Source: an uncultured beta proteobacterium
GTDB taxonomy: Bacteria > Pseudomonadota > Gammaproteobacteria > Burkholderiales > Burkholderiaceae
Direction of reading: 5' to 3'
Length of the DNA stretch: 22,840 nt
Assembly (NCBI GenBank): GCA_903944255.1
Contig: CAJARE010000019.1
Span: 1 to 22,840, forward strand
Positions 15,376 to 22,782 of the stretch are shown here, piece after piece. Numbering within the stretch: the first letter of the stretch is position 1; every line of letters starts with the position of its first letter. The notes under the pieces are model-generated. The model was not told the origin of the DNA, ran no database searches, and saw only the letters and a program-made list of their open reading frames with translations. The position numbers and the translations under genes are program-made.

Positions 15376-16773
15376 ATGCATATTCGTACACGTTTTGCCC
15401 CCAGTCCTACGGGTTTTATACATTTAGGAAATCTGCGTAGCGCTCTTTATCCTTGGGCTTTTGCACGCCATAACAAGGGTGCTTTTATTTTGCGTATTGA
15501 AGATACCGATTTAGAGCGTTCATCTCAAGAAGCAGTAGACGTCATCATTGAAGGCATGGCTTGGCTTGGTCTCGATTTAGATGAGGGACCAGTCTATCAA
15601 ATGCAACGTATTGATCGCTATCGCGAAGTCATTAAACAAATGCTTGAAGCAGGTTTGGCTTATCCTTGCTACATGAGTGAAGAAGAGCTCAACAGACTTC
15701 GCGATGTTCAAATGGCGAATAAAGAAAAGCCTCGTTATAACGGCCTATGGAGGCCTGAAGAGGGAAAGACTCTCCCTCCAATACCTCAAGGGGTACTTCC
15801 TGTCATTCGCTTCAAAAATCCAATTGGCGGCTCAGTCATTTGGGAGGATGCGGTTAAAGGTCAGATTGAAATTAGCAATGATGAGCTGGATGATTTGGTC
15901 ATAGCCCGACCAGATGGCACACCAACCTATAACTTTTGTGTTGTAGTTGATGACCTAGACATGAACATTACACATGTTATTCGAGGCGATGATCACGTAA
16001 ACAATACGCCTAGGCAAATCAATATCATGAAAGCTTTGGGTGGCATGCCTCCAGTTTATGCACATCTGCCAACAGTCTTAAATGATGCTGGTGAAAAGAT
16101 GAGTAAGCGTAATGGCGCCATGAGCGTTCGGGATTATCAGAAGGCTGGATTCCTACCGGAAGCGATTCTCAATTATTTAGCTCGTCTTGGATGGTCACAT
16201 GGTGATGCTGAAGTATTTACTAAGGAGCAATTTGTTCAATGGTTTGATTTGGAAAGTTTAGGTCGCTCTCCAGCACAACATAATCCCGAAAAATTACTTT
16301 GGTTAAATCATCAATATATTCAGCATATAGACGCTATTAGACTGGCTGAGTTAGCTAAACCTTTTGCACATGAACTTGGTATCGATACAGAGAATGGTCC
16401 TGACTTTGTCCAAGTAGTGGGTCTGATGAAAGATCGCGCTAATACCTTGCTTGAAATAGCCGAGGGAGCAAAACTATTTTATTTGCCTGCACCTAATCAT
16501 CTTCCCGAACAAGTTGCTGAGAATATTCCAGAAGCAATTGTTCCCGCGCTGAAAGATCTCATCAAAATTTTAGGAACTACAGAACCAACAAAAGAAGCAT
16601 ATAGCGCCGCCTTTAAGCAAATATTGACGCAACATCAAATTAAAATGCCTGCTTTGGCTATGCCAGTACGATATGCATTATTTGCTAGTACTCAAACACC
16701 GGCTATTGACTCAGTATTGGTAGTTTTGGGTAAAGAGGAAGCTATTAAAAGGCTCTCCAAGGTGGTCAGTTAG
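15376..16773 (+). CDS. gltX: Glutamyl-tRNA synthetase
   Basis: A 465-residue class I aminoacyl-tRNA synthetase that charges tRNA-Glu. The HIGH-type motif is PTGFIHLGN (11-19) and the KMSKR loop is at 241-245. The GluRS-specific segments RIEDTDLERS and VIRGDDHVNNTPRQ are clear, and a C-terminal helical anticodon-binding part extends to the end. The length is typical, so it is the full enzyme and not the short GluQ-type paralogue. Its neighbours downstream are three tRNA genes, one of them tRNA-Glu. Whether it is discriminating against tRNA-Gln cannot be told from the sequence by eye. Confidence 0.97.
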   Translation: MHIRTRFAPSPTGFIHLGNLRSALYPWAFARHNKGAFILRIEDTDLERSSQEAVDVIIEGMAWLGLDLDEGPVYQMQRIDRYREVIKQMLEAGLAYPCYMSEEELNRLRDVQMANKEKPRYNGLWRPEEGKTLPPIPQGVLPVIRFKNPIGGSVIWEDAVKGQIEISNDELDDLVIARPDGTPTYNFCVVVDDLDMNITHVIRGDDHVNNTPRQINIMKALGGMPPVYAHLPTVLNDAGEKMSKRNGAMSVRDYQKAGFLPEAILNYLARLGWSHGDAEVFTKEQFVQWFDLESLGRSPAQHNPEKLLWLNHQYIQHIDAIRLAELAKPFAHELGIDTENGPDFVQVVGLMKDRANTLLEIAEGAKLFYLPAPNHLPEQVAENIPEAIVPALKDLIKILGTTEPTKEAYSAAFKQILTQHQIKMPALAMPVRYALFASTQTPAIDSVLVVLGKEEAIKRLSKVVS

Positions 16774-16777
16774 CAAT

Positions 16778-16807
16778 TTGCGCGCTTGCACAAAAATAGG
16801 CTAAAAT
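16778..16807 (+). promoter_or_regulatory. Putative promoter of the tRNA cluster
   Basis: TTGCGC (16778-16783) and TAAAAT (16802-16807) are separated by 18 bp, just after the gltX stop. A start near 16814 would leave a leader of about 37 nt before tRNA-Ala. The tRNA genes could also be read through from gltX. Confidence 0.4.
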
Positions 16808-16850
16808 CTTGGATTGTTTTGAGTGTCTTGTAGTGTTATTGCGAGATTTC

Positions 16851-16926
<76 letters not shown>

Positions 16927-16964
16927 AGCATTTAGAAGATAGTTGTGAATTTGCAGTAGTCCAG

Positions 16965-17040
16965 GTCCCCATCGTCTAGAGGCCTAGGACATCACCCTTT
17001 CACGGTGAGTACGGGGGTTCGAATCCCCCTGGGGACGCCA
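16965..17040 (+). tRNA. tRNA-Glu (anticodon UUC)
   Basis: The acceptor GTCCCCA pairs fully with TGGGGAC, the anticodon stem TCACC/GGTGA carries the loop CTTTCAC (anticodon TTC), the T-arm with GGTTCGAATCC is intact, and CCA is encoded. It lies 38 bp after tRNA-Ala and close to gltX, whose product charges it. Confidence 0.97.
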
Positions 17041-17082
17041 GATTCTTCTGGTTGCAGTAAATAGTTTTAGTTGATGTAATTT

Positions 17083-17159
17083 GGAGCGGTAGTTCAGTTG
17101 GTTAGAATATCTGCCTGTCACGCAGAGGGTCGCGGGTTCGAGTCCCGTCCGTTCCGCCA
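17083..17159 (+). tRNA. tRNA-Asp (anticodon GUC)
   Basis: Acceptor GGAGCGG pairs with CCGTTCC (one G-U), the anticodon stem TCTGC/GCAGA holds the loop CTGTCAC (anticodon GTC), the T-arm CGGGTTCGAGTCCCG is intact, the discriminator is G, as AspRS requires, and CCA is encoded. Confidence 0.97.
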
Positions 17160-17168
17160 AATTAAGTA

Positions 17169-17194
17169 AAAAAGCCCGAGCAATCGGGCTTTTT
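17169..17194 (+). terminator. Intrinsic terminator of the tRNA cluster
   Basis: An 11-bp perfect stem (17169-17179 with 17184-17194) around the loop GCAA, with GC core GCCCGA/TCGGGC and an outer A/T part that gives a run of five U. It lies 9 nt after tRNA-Asp. Confidence 0.93.
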
Positions 17195-17206
17195 CTATAC
17201 CTTTTT

Positions 17207-17449
17207 ATGCCCAATTCAAAAAAATCCGCTCCCAATAAAGCTATCTTGGCAAAAAAGGATGAGGGCGAAAGTTATTTAGAGCGAACCCTAATTGAGGACA
17301 TAGTCGAGGCTAACAAGCATATCGGAGAGCATATCGACTCGCTAACACGAAGATCTACGCTCATTCAGGAATATTTGATTGTGATACACCCCGAGATTAG
17401 CACTAGGATGATCCGAAGAATTCTCACCAAGGATATTGATAAGACCTGA
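17207..17449 (+). CDS. Small hypothetical protein (80 residues)
   Basis: I do not recognise this protein. It is 80 residues, highly charged, with a Lys-rich N-terminus (SKKSAPNK), a helical middle (YLERTLIEDIVEANKHIGEHIDS) and a basic C-terminal half (RMIRRILTK). It has no signal peptide, membrane helix or Cys pair. It begins 12 nt after the tRNA terminator and is followed by another terminator at 17490, so it is a single-gene unit. A TATACC box lies 5 nt before the ATG and no Shine-Dalgarno is visible. The amphipathic, plausible helix pattern and the flanking terminators argue for a real gene, but short length and lack of a known family leave doubt. Confidence 0.5.
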   Translation: MPNSKKSAPNKAILAKKDEGESYLERTLIEDIVEANKHIGEHIDSLTRRSTLIQEYLIVIHPEISTRMIRRILTKDIDKT

Positions 17450-17489
17450 TGGGTATAGCTCAATAAATATAAATGCAAATAAACTAACA

Positions 17490-17515
17490 AAAAAGCCCCT
17501 AATAAGGGGCTTTTT
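17490..17515. terminator. Bidirectional intrinsic terminator between two convergent genes
   Basis: An 11-bp perfect stem (17490-17500 with 17505-17515), loop AATA, core GCCCCT/AGGGGC and A/T ends on both sides. It lies 40 nt after the small gene and 18 nt after the stop of the minus-strand secreted protein, so it can serve both. Confidence 0.92.
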
Positions 17516-17533
17516 ACTAAAGAGGGATGATAG

Positions 17534-18145
17534 TTATTTTTTCTTTGGCGCCGTAATAGAGGCTGCCATGGCATCAAAATAAACTACCTTAACTTGCTCT
17601 CCAACAGCCACATCAGCCAGTAAAGCCGGATTTTTCACGGTTACAGTTGTTACTTTTCCGCTTGGCCCTTTAACAGATACCAATTTTTTATCGCGGTCTA
17701 CACCAACAATATCTGCAATGATCGTGGTTGTGTTCGCAATAAGCTCAGAAGGTTTTTCATTAGGCTTAGAGTTTGTAACCGTACTAGTTTCTACTTTGCT
17801 ACGAATACCAGTACTTTTTGTTTTGATAAGCTCTATAGCAACCGCTGTTTCATAAGTTACATTTACGCGATCACCTATTTTAATTTGTGCAAAATTAGTA
17901 ATTTCTGGTCCAGCAACAAATTTAGATTCACCCTCTTTGTTTTTGAAAGTGATTGTGCGAGTTTTTGGATCAGTTTTTAAAACTTCACCTTCATATAGTT
18001 GATAGCGGTTATCTGTCAAAGCTGCATCAATAACCATAGGCTTGGGGCCAGTTGTATCAACTGGCTTATTCTGCGCCATCAAAGCGGATGATCCTGCGAT
18101 TAAAGCCGCGAGGGTGAGAGCAATCCGTGTAAATTGAATATTCAT
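17534..18145 (-). CDS. Secreted protein with two similar beta-type repeats, function unknown
   Basis: A 203-residue protein with a clear signal peptide (hydrophobic stretch 7-24, likely cut after ALMA before QNK), so it is probably periplasmic. The mature part holds two related segments, about 52-105 and 142-196. Each has a short strand ending in D-x-(K/R) residues, an I/V-rich strand, a Gly-containing turn, and a closing motif of the type I/V-G-(D/E)-x-V-x-V-x-Y-x-x-A-x-A. This resembles small OB-like or DUF5666-like repeats. The linker (about 108-140) is Ser/Thr/Lys-rich. The C-terminus is PKKK. AAGGG 6 nt before the ATG supports the start. No catalytic residues are evident. It diverges from hyi over 151 bp. 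Confidence 0.7.
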   Translation of the reverse strand: MNIQFTRIALTLAALIAGSSALMAQNKPVDTTGPKPMVIDAALTDNRYQLYEGEVLKTDPKTRTITFKNKEGESKFVAGPEITNFAQIKIGDRVNVTYETAVAIELIKTKSTGIRSKVETSTVTNSKPNEKPSELIANTTTIIADIVGVDRDKKLVSVKGPSGKVTTVTVKNPALLADVAVGEQVKVVYFDAMAASITAPKKK

Positions 18146-18251
18146 TATTTCCCTTGTAATTAAATGCTTCTATGCCAAATACTAGCCCACTTTTGTTAAT
18201 TAATAGCTGTTTTAGTAATGCTGGCGCCACTCGGCAGGTTCTAGGCATATT

Positions 18252-18260
18252 TGTTAAAAT
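18252..18260 (+). promoter_or_regulatory. Putative extended -10 for hyi
   Basis: TGTTAAAAT at 18252-18260 reads as an extended -10 (TGn plus TAAAAT). The leader to the hyi ATG is about 30 nt and contains AAAGGG as Shine-Dalgarno. No -35 is obvious, as expected for extended -10 promoters. Confidence 0.35.
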
Positions 18261-18296
18261 CGTACTTTTGATAGATCTATGTAAAAAAGGGTTCCA

Positions 18297-19073
18297 ATGC
18301 CAAAACTAGCAGCCAATCTCACTATGCTTTTTAATGAGGTTCCATTTATGGAGCGCTTCGAAAAAGCATCAAATGCAGGTTTTAAAGGTGTTGAATTTCT
18401 CTTTCCATACGCTTTTTCTGCAAGCGAAATTAAGCAAAATCTAGATCATCACCAGCTTAAATTAGTGCTTAATAATTTACCTGCTGGTGACTGGGATGCT
18501 GGTGAGCGCGGAATTGCTTGCCTACCAGACCGGGTTGAGGAATTTCGCTCAGGTGTTGCTAAGGCAATTGAATATGCGCATATATTAGGCACCCCACAAC
18601 TTAACTGTCTTGCAGGCAAAGCTCCTGCCGGAGTTGAATCTAAAGTATTACTTGAGACATTCATCTCAAATCTTCAATTTGCCGCCAATGAACTACAAAA
18701 AGTAAATATTCGATTGCTAATAGAGCCAATTAATACTTTTGATATTCCCGGCTTCTTTTTATCTAAAACTCAGCAAGCGATTGAGATTATTAATGAAGTG
18801 AATTCAAGCAATTTATTCGTTCAATATGATATCTATCATGCGCAGCGTATGGAAGGGGAGCTTGCCAATACGATTGAGAAATACTTATCAAAAATTGCTC
18901 ATATTCAACTGGCTGATAACCCAGGGCGAAATGAGCCTGGTACAGGTGAGATCAACTACCCCTATCTATTTAAATTAATCGATCGTTTAGGCTACAAGGG
19001 ATGGATTGGTTGCGAATATAAACCCTTGAGTAATACTGAATCCGGTTTAGGCTGGATGCAGTCCATTCAATAA
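18297..19073 (+). CDS. hyi: Hydroxypyruvate isomerase
   Basis: A 258-residue TIM-barrel enzyme of the xylose isomerase-like superfamily that interconverts hydroxypyruvate and tartronate semialdehyde. MPKLAANLTMLFNEVPFMERF, the GFKGVEFLFPY segment and LIEPINTFDIPGFFL are typical of Hyi. The two catalytic glutamates are at 143 and 240, the same numbers as in E. coli Hyi, and Asp178 lies in VQYDIYHAQR. AAAGGG precedes the ATG. glxR follows after 25 bp, so the two steps from hydroxypyruvate to glycerate are encoded together. No glyoxylate carboligase is in the window. The OtnI/YgbM branch is the main alternative. Confidence 0.92.
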   Translation: MPKLAANLTMLFNEVPFMERFEKASNAGFKGVEFLFPYAFSASEIKQNLDHHQLKLVLNNLPAGDWDAGERGIACLPDRVEEFRSGVAKAIEYAHILGTPQLNCLAGKAPAGVESKVLLETFISNLQFAANELQKVNIRLLIEPINTFDIPGFFLSKTQQAIEIINEVNSSNLFVQYDIYHAQRMEGELANTIEKYLSKIAHIQLADNPGRNEPGTGEINYPYLFKLIDRLGYKGWIGCEYKPLSNTESGLGWMQSIQ

Positions 19074-19098
19074 TTTTAAAAAAATCTAAGGAGACTGT

Positions 19099-20004
19099 AT
19101 GAGTAATCAAAAAAAACTTGGCTTCATTGGTCTAGGCATTATGGGCGCGCCGATGGCAAGTCATTTAGTGAATGCAGGGTATGAACTCTTTATCAATACT
19201 CGCAGTAAAGTTCCAGAAATATTGGCTCAGACGAAAGCGGTTCAATGCTCATCTCCTCAGGCTGTTGCTGAGCAAGCGGACATTATTTTCATCATGGTGC
19301 CCGATACTCCCGACGTAGAGAAGGTATTGTTTAGTGATAAAGGGGTAGCATCTGGCCTTAGCAAAGGCAAAGTAATTGTGGATATGAGCTCTATTTCTCC
19401 CATATCTACCAAAGAGTTTGCCAAGAAAATAAATGGACTTGGCTGTGACTACTTAGATGCCCCAGTTTCTGGTGGTGAGGTTGGTGCTAAAAATGCCACA
19501 CTTTCTATCATGGTTGGCGGAGATGAAAAAATCTTTGAAAGCATCAAGCCTATTCTTGAGTTAATGGGCAAGAATATAAACCTTGTAGGCAAAAATGGAG
19601 ATGGGCAAACGGCTAAGGTTGCAAATCAAATTATTGTTGCCTTGAATATTGAAGCGGTAGCAGAGGCACTATTATTCGCCTCAAAAGCTGGTGCAGATCC
19701 AGCAAAAGTACGCCTAGCCCTGATGGGGGGGTTTGCAAGCTCAAAAATATTAGAGGTCCATGGCGAGAGGATGGTTAAAAGAACATTTGATCCTGGATTT
19801 CGTATTGAGTTGCACCAAAAGGACTTGAATCTTGCTTTGAATAGTGCTCGAGCTCTTGGCGTGTCACTACCTAATACAGCTACTGCGCAGGAGTTATTTA
19901 ACTCATGCGCCGCTCATGGCGGTAAGGCATGGGATCACTCGGCTATGGTTAAGGCGCTAGAAAAGCTGGCCAATTTTGAAATGGGTCAAGAGTCTAAGAC
20001 TTAA
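19099..20004 (+). CDS. glxR: 2-hydroxy-3-oxopropionate (tartronate semialdehyde) reductase
   Basis: A 301-residue member of the beta-hydroxyacid dehydrogenase family, reducing tartronate semialdehyde to D-glycerate with NAD(P)H. The dinucleotide fold GLGIMG is at 11-16, the substrate motif DAPVSGGEVGA at 120-130, and the catalytic Lys173 is in AKVANQ. A helical C-terminal half with FRIELHQKDLNLAL completes the family pattern. The Arg-type residue after the second strand (NTRS, 33-36) hints at NADPH use, which is inference. AAGGAG at 19088-19093 supports the start. It is co-directional with hyi, which makes GlxR more likely than 3-hydroxyisobutyrate dehydrogenase. Confidence 0.93.
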   Translation: MSNQKKLGFIGLGIMGAPMASHLVNAGYELFINTRSKVPEILAQTKAVQCSSPQAVAEQADIIFIMVPDTPDVEKVLFSDKGVASGLSKGKVIVDMSSISPISTKEFAKKINGLGCDYLDAPVSGGEVGAKNATLSIMVGGDEKIFESIKPILELMGKNINLVGKNGDGQTAKVANQIIVALNIEAVAEALLFASKAGADPAKVRLALMGGFASSKILEVHGERMVKRTFDPGFRIELHQKDLNLALNSARALGVSLPNTATAQELFNSCAAHGGKAWDHSAMVKALEKLANFEMGQESKT

Positions 20005-20006
20005 GT

Positions 20007-20594
20007 ATGCTAACTACCTTACTAGTCTATTTACACGGATTTCGATCTTCTCCAAGATCTAGTAAGGCTGTCAAGACTGGTGATGCTGTGAGGGCCTTAT
20101 CTAAGAAAGAAAGTCCAATTCAATGGTACTGTCCTCAACTCTTTGCTTCCCCAAAGCAAAGTATGGATATGGTCACCAATTTTATTGATCAATCTGGAGC
20201 TGATAACACCGTGATTATCGGCTCCTCTTTGGGTGGTTTTTATGCTAATTATTTAGCTGAGAAATATGCATGCAAGGCAGTTGTTCTAAACCCTGCAGTA
20301 AGGGCTGCTAGAGAGTTAGCTCCTCATGTTGGAATGCTGACTTCATATGATAACGACGAACCTTTTGATTTTCGTCTTGAATACATTGATGAGTTAAAGG
20401 CACTTCAAGTTGAGAAAATTTCCAATCCTGAGAGATATTTTTTGATGGCTGCCAAAGGTGATGAGCTTCTGGACTGGAAAGAAATGGTTGAGTTTTATAA
20501 AGGCGCCAATCATCTCGTTCTAGAGGGAAGCGATCATGGCATTGCTGACTATGAAATTTACCTACCTAAGGTCTTAGAATTCATATCTAAATAG
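20007..20594 (+). CDS. YqiA-like alpha/beta hydrolase (esterase)
   Basis: A 195-residue alpha/beta hydrolase of the YqiA/UPF0227 group, short-chain esterases of unknown physiological substrate. YLHGFRSSP near the N-terminus is the oxyanion region, the nucleophile elbow is GSSLGG with Ser74, His177 lies in GSDHGIADYE, and Asp152 or Asp156 is the likely acid. The ATG is only 2 bp after the glxR stop, without a Shine-Dalgarno, so translation is probably coupled. The link to the hyi-glxR pathway is by position only. Confidence 0.85.
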   Translation: MLTTLLVYLHGFRSSPRSSKAVKTGDAVRALSKKESPIQWYCPQLFASPKQSMDMVTNFIDQSGADNTVIIGSSLGGFYANYLAEKYACKAVVLNPAVRAARELAPHVGMLTSYDNDEPFDFRLEYIDELKALQVEKISNPERYFLMAAKGDELLDWKEMVEFYKGANHLVLEGSDHGIADYEIYLPKVLEFISK

Positions 20595-20676
20595 GCAATT
20601 GATTGCCGACCACATCTTCTGTAAGATTAGATAAACGATTGAGGCCTCTTTTTGGCGGATCGAGAAAGGAGAGGTT

Positions 20677-21258
20677 GTGCTGAGCATATTAAAACTAGAT
20701 GCTGGTGGGATACCCCAGGGATGGGTTAATGCCGAAGAGGCAACCAAGCATTATGCAGATAATAGTGTTCTATGGACATTAGGCGATCCTATTTTCAGGA
20801 TGCGTGGTGGTATTTCAAAAATAAGCGGCCAACAATCCATCATTGATCTTCATTCAATCATTGCTATCAATGGCAGCTCTAAAATCAATCTCTTTGATGT
20901 GATTCCAGCGATCACCAAGCACAAACTTTTTAAACGTGATCGTGGCCTCTGTGCTTATTGTGGTGATGCCATTCATGAGAGCCAGGCTGAAGCAGAACAT
21001 ATTATTCCCAATAGTCGTGGTGGTAAATACAATTGGATGAATTTAGTGATCTCTTGTAGACCTTGTAATCAACATAAAGGCAATCGAACACCAGAAATGG
21101 CCGGAATGGGTTTGCTTTATACGCCATATCAACCTAGCCTCTACGAAGATATGATTTTAAAGGGCCGAAATATTTTGGCCGATCAAATGGATTTTTTGGC
21201 AGCAAATCTACCAAAAAACAGCCGGCTGTTAGACCCCTCTTTCTGTTATCAAACTTGA
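20677..21258 (+). CDS. HNH endonuclease family protein
   Basis: A 193-residue protein with an HNH nuclease motif in its middle: zinc-binding Cys92/Cys95 (CAYCG), Cys127/Cys130 (CRPC), and the HNH residues Glu107-His108, Asn122 and His133 in QHKGNR. The GGKYNWMNLV segment is typical of this core-genome subgroup found singly in many Proteobacteria; no restriction or toxin partner lies beside it. The start is GTG, fixed by a strong AAGGAGAG (20667-20674) a few nt upstream. The 82 bp before it contain a 6-bp inverted repeat right after the preceding stop, but no terminator. DNA target and role are unknown. Confidence 0.88.
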   Translation: MLSILKLDAGGIPQGWVNAEEATKHYADNSVLWTLGDPIFRMRGGISKISGQQSIIDLHSIIAINGSSKINLFDVIPAITKHKLFKRDRGLCAYCGDAIHESQAEAEHIIPNSRGGKYNWMNLVISCRPCNQHKGNRTPEMAGMGLLYTPYQPSLYEDMILKGRNILADQMDFLAANLPKNSRLLDPSFCYQT

Positions 21259-21284
21259 GGCCGTTTGAATCAAATTCTCGCCAT

Positions 21285-22250
21285 ATGAAATCAATATGGG
21301 TGGTGATAGCTGCCTTGACCTTATCTTTATTGGGTCACCTTATTCTCTATTTTGGGATTCCTTTTTTGTCATCATCTTCGGGGACAGACATACCAGAGGA
21401 TCTGATTATTAAAACTGAACTTCGGGTTGAGCCCCCAAAAAAGATTCAAACAACTAAGACACCACAGAAAAAGCCCTCCCAGGCGAATCAGAATCAATCT
21501 TTAGCAGAGGATCCAAATGGGATTGGTTCGGGTACTCAAACTGCAGGCGCTGACCTAGGAGGGGGTACAGATCAAAAGGGGACCCCTTTTAGACTTCCGC
21601 AATCAGCAATTATCTACTACGACTCTTTTCTTGATGGGCAACAGTTTCAAGGTGGTCAAATTGACTGGGAGGTTGTTGGCAACAGTTATCGTCTCTACAT
21701 AAACATTCCCTATGCTTTTGTTGGTCCTTTTGTATTTGAATCCAGGGGTACTGTTGATGCTTATGGAATAGCTCCTGCAATATATTGGTCCCAAAGAGGC
21801 ACTCGGAATCCACGTTATTCACGTTTTGACAGGGATGGAAAAGGGGCAGGGCAGATGTACTTTTCTGAAAAACCTGAATTTACTCCTGAAATTATTCCTG
21901 GCACACAAGACCGCTTTAGCTTAATGTTTCAGCTAGCTTCCTTGCTGAACGGAGATAACAAAATAGATGAACCAGGGAGTATCCGTTCCATACCTGTAGT
22001 TGACTACAATACTCTAGAGATGTGGCAATTTAAAAGTTATGGGGAAGCTATTACAGAGGATGTGCCAAATCTAGGAAAGACGACGATCAGGCATTACGCA
22101 CTGATGCAACGAGAAAGTAGTCCCTATAAACGTCAAGTTGATATTTGGCTTGCCAAGGATCTGGAATGGTTGCCTGGCCGCATTAGATCTCAAGAATCTA
22201 ACGGTAGAGTTTTGGAGCTAGTATTTAAGCAAAAAGCTGCAATTAATTAG
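21285..22250 (+). CDS. DUF3108 domain-containing membrane-anchored protein
   Basis: A 321-residue protein with an N-terminal membrane helix (about 4-26), then a Pro/Lys/Gln-rich TonB-like linker (PPKKIQTTKTPQKKPSQ) and a Gly-rich segment, then a domain matching DUF3108 from about 100 to the end: YYDSFLDGQQF, GQIDWEVVGNSYRL, ARG-like repeats of beta strands, and WLAKDLEWLPGRIR. It is probably periplasmic; the function of DUF3108 is not known. ATG 21285 was chosen because the hydrophobic helix begins right after it; a TTG at 21255 in the same frame overlaps the HNH stop codon and would add ten residues. No Shine-Dalgarno supports either. Confidence 0.75.
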   Translation: MKSIWVVIAALTLSLLGHLILYFGIPFLSSSSGTDIPEDLIIKTELRVEPPKKIQTTKTPQKKPSQANQNQSLAEDPNGIGSGTQTAGADLGGGTDQKGTPFRLPQSAIIYYDSFLDGQQFQGGQIDWEVVGNSYRLYINIPYAFVGPFVFESRGTVDAYGIAPAIYWSQRGTRNPRYSRFDRDGKGAGQMYFSEKPEFTPEIIPGTQDRFSLMFQLASLLNGDNKIDEPGSIRSIPVVDYNTLEMWQFKSYGEAITEDVPNLGKTTIRHYALMQRESSPYKRQVDIWLAKDLEWLPGRIRSQESNGRVLELVFKQKAAIN

Positions 22251-22782
22251 AGCTTGATTTAGCTGTAGTAATTTGATTCTTATTGATCAGTGAGCTCAGC
22301 ATATTAAATAGGGCTGCGCCAGACATTGAGGCTGCAAAAATACCTGTAAATGCAATGATGATTGGTAAGATGCGCCAATTTTTTTCTAGTTCATACGAGC
22401 CAAATCCAACGGTCGTGTACATCTCTCCAGCAAAATAAAATACTTCAGGATTATTGGTAAAGATCTTTAGTGGTATCAGAGCATATGTCCACATGAAGAT
22501 GTCTGCAAAATGCCCAATGATTACCAATAGAATAGAAATGAAATATGAAATGAGGGCGGCTAAACGAAAAGCATGTAAAAAATCCTTTTCCATATGCCTT
22601 TTATTGCTAAGCCATTCAACCAGCTTATGGAAGCAAAGCACCACCAACATTAGGTACATGCCATGCAAAACCAGCATGCCGCTAGCAAAAGCGATAATCA
22701 AATAAACTTGAGTATTTCCAATATCAGCATTCAATTGACCTATAAGCTGATTTAGTGAGGGGAGATAGCTAAATACTTCCAT
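22243..22782 (-). CDS. Small K+-channel-like membrane protein
   Basis: A 179-residue membrane protein with about three predicted helices (26-52, 70-95, 136-164) and a pore-loop between the last two. The selectivity-filter-like motif MYTTVGFGSYEL places T124-V125-G126-F127-G128 at the family position; most K+ channels have TVGYG, and Phe for Tyr is known in some. The ion-channel (2TM) family assignment follows from this. AAGAG precedes the ATG at modest spacing. Its last 8 bp overlap the end of the DUF3108 gene, tail to tail. Selectivity and gating cannot be judged from sequence. Confidence 0.75.
   Translation of the reverse strand: MEVFSYLPSLNQLIGQLNADIGNTQVYLIIAFASGMLVLHGMYLMLVVLCFHKLVEWLSNKRHMEKDFLHAFRLAALISYFISILLVIIGHFADIFMWTYALIPLKIFTNNPEVFYFAGEMYTTVGFGSYELEKNWRILPIIIAFTGIFAASMSGAALFNMLSSLINKNQITTAKSSSN

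Noticed and set aside
16984..17235. Open frame of 83 codons on the minus strand with GLEPATLCVTGRYSNQLNYRS-like text
   Set aside because: It runs antisense through tRNA-Glu and tRNA-Asp; such peptides are a well-known false annotation arising from tRNA complements.
18066..18248. 60-codon frame on the minus strand upstream of the secreted protein
   Set aside because: It overlaps the signal peptide region of a well-supported gene in another frame and has no Shine-Dalgarno.
20594..20607. 6-bp inverted repeat (GGCAAT/ATTGCC) after the YqiA-like gene
   Set aside because: The loop is 2 nt and there is no U-tract, so it does not qualify as a terminator; too short to call otherwise.
20677..21258. 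HNH nuclease as part of a defence or toxin system
   Set aside because: No methylase, immunity or helicase partner lies beside it; the neighbours are a DUF3108 gene and metabolic genes, so a defence role is unsupported.
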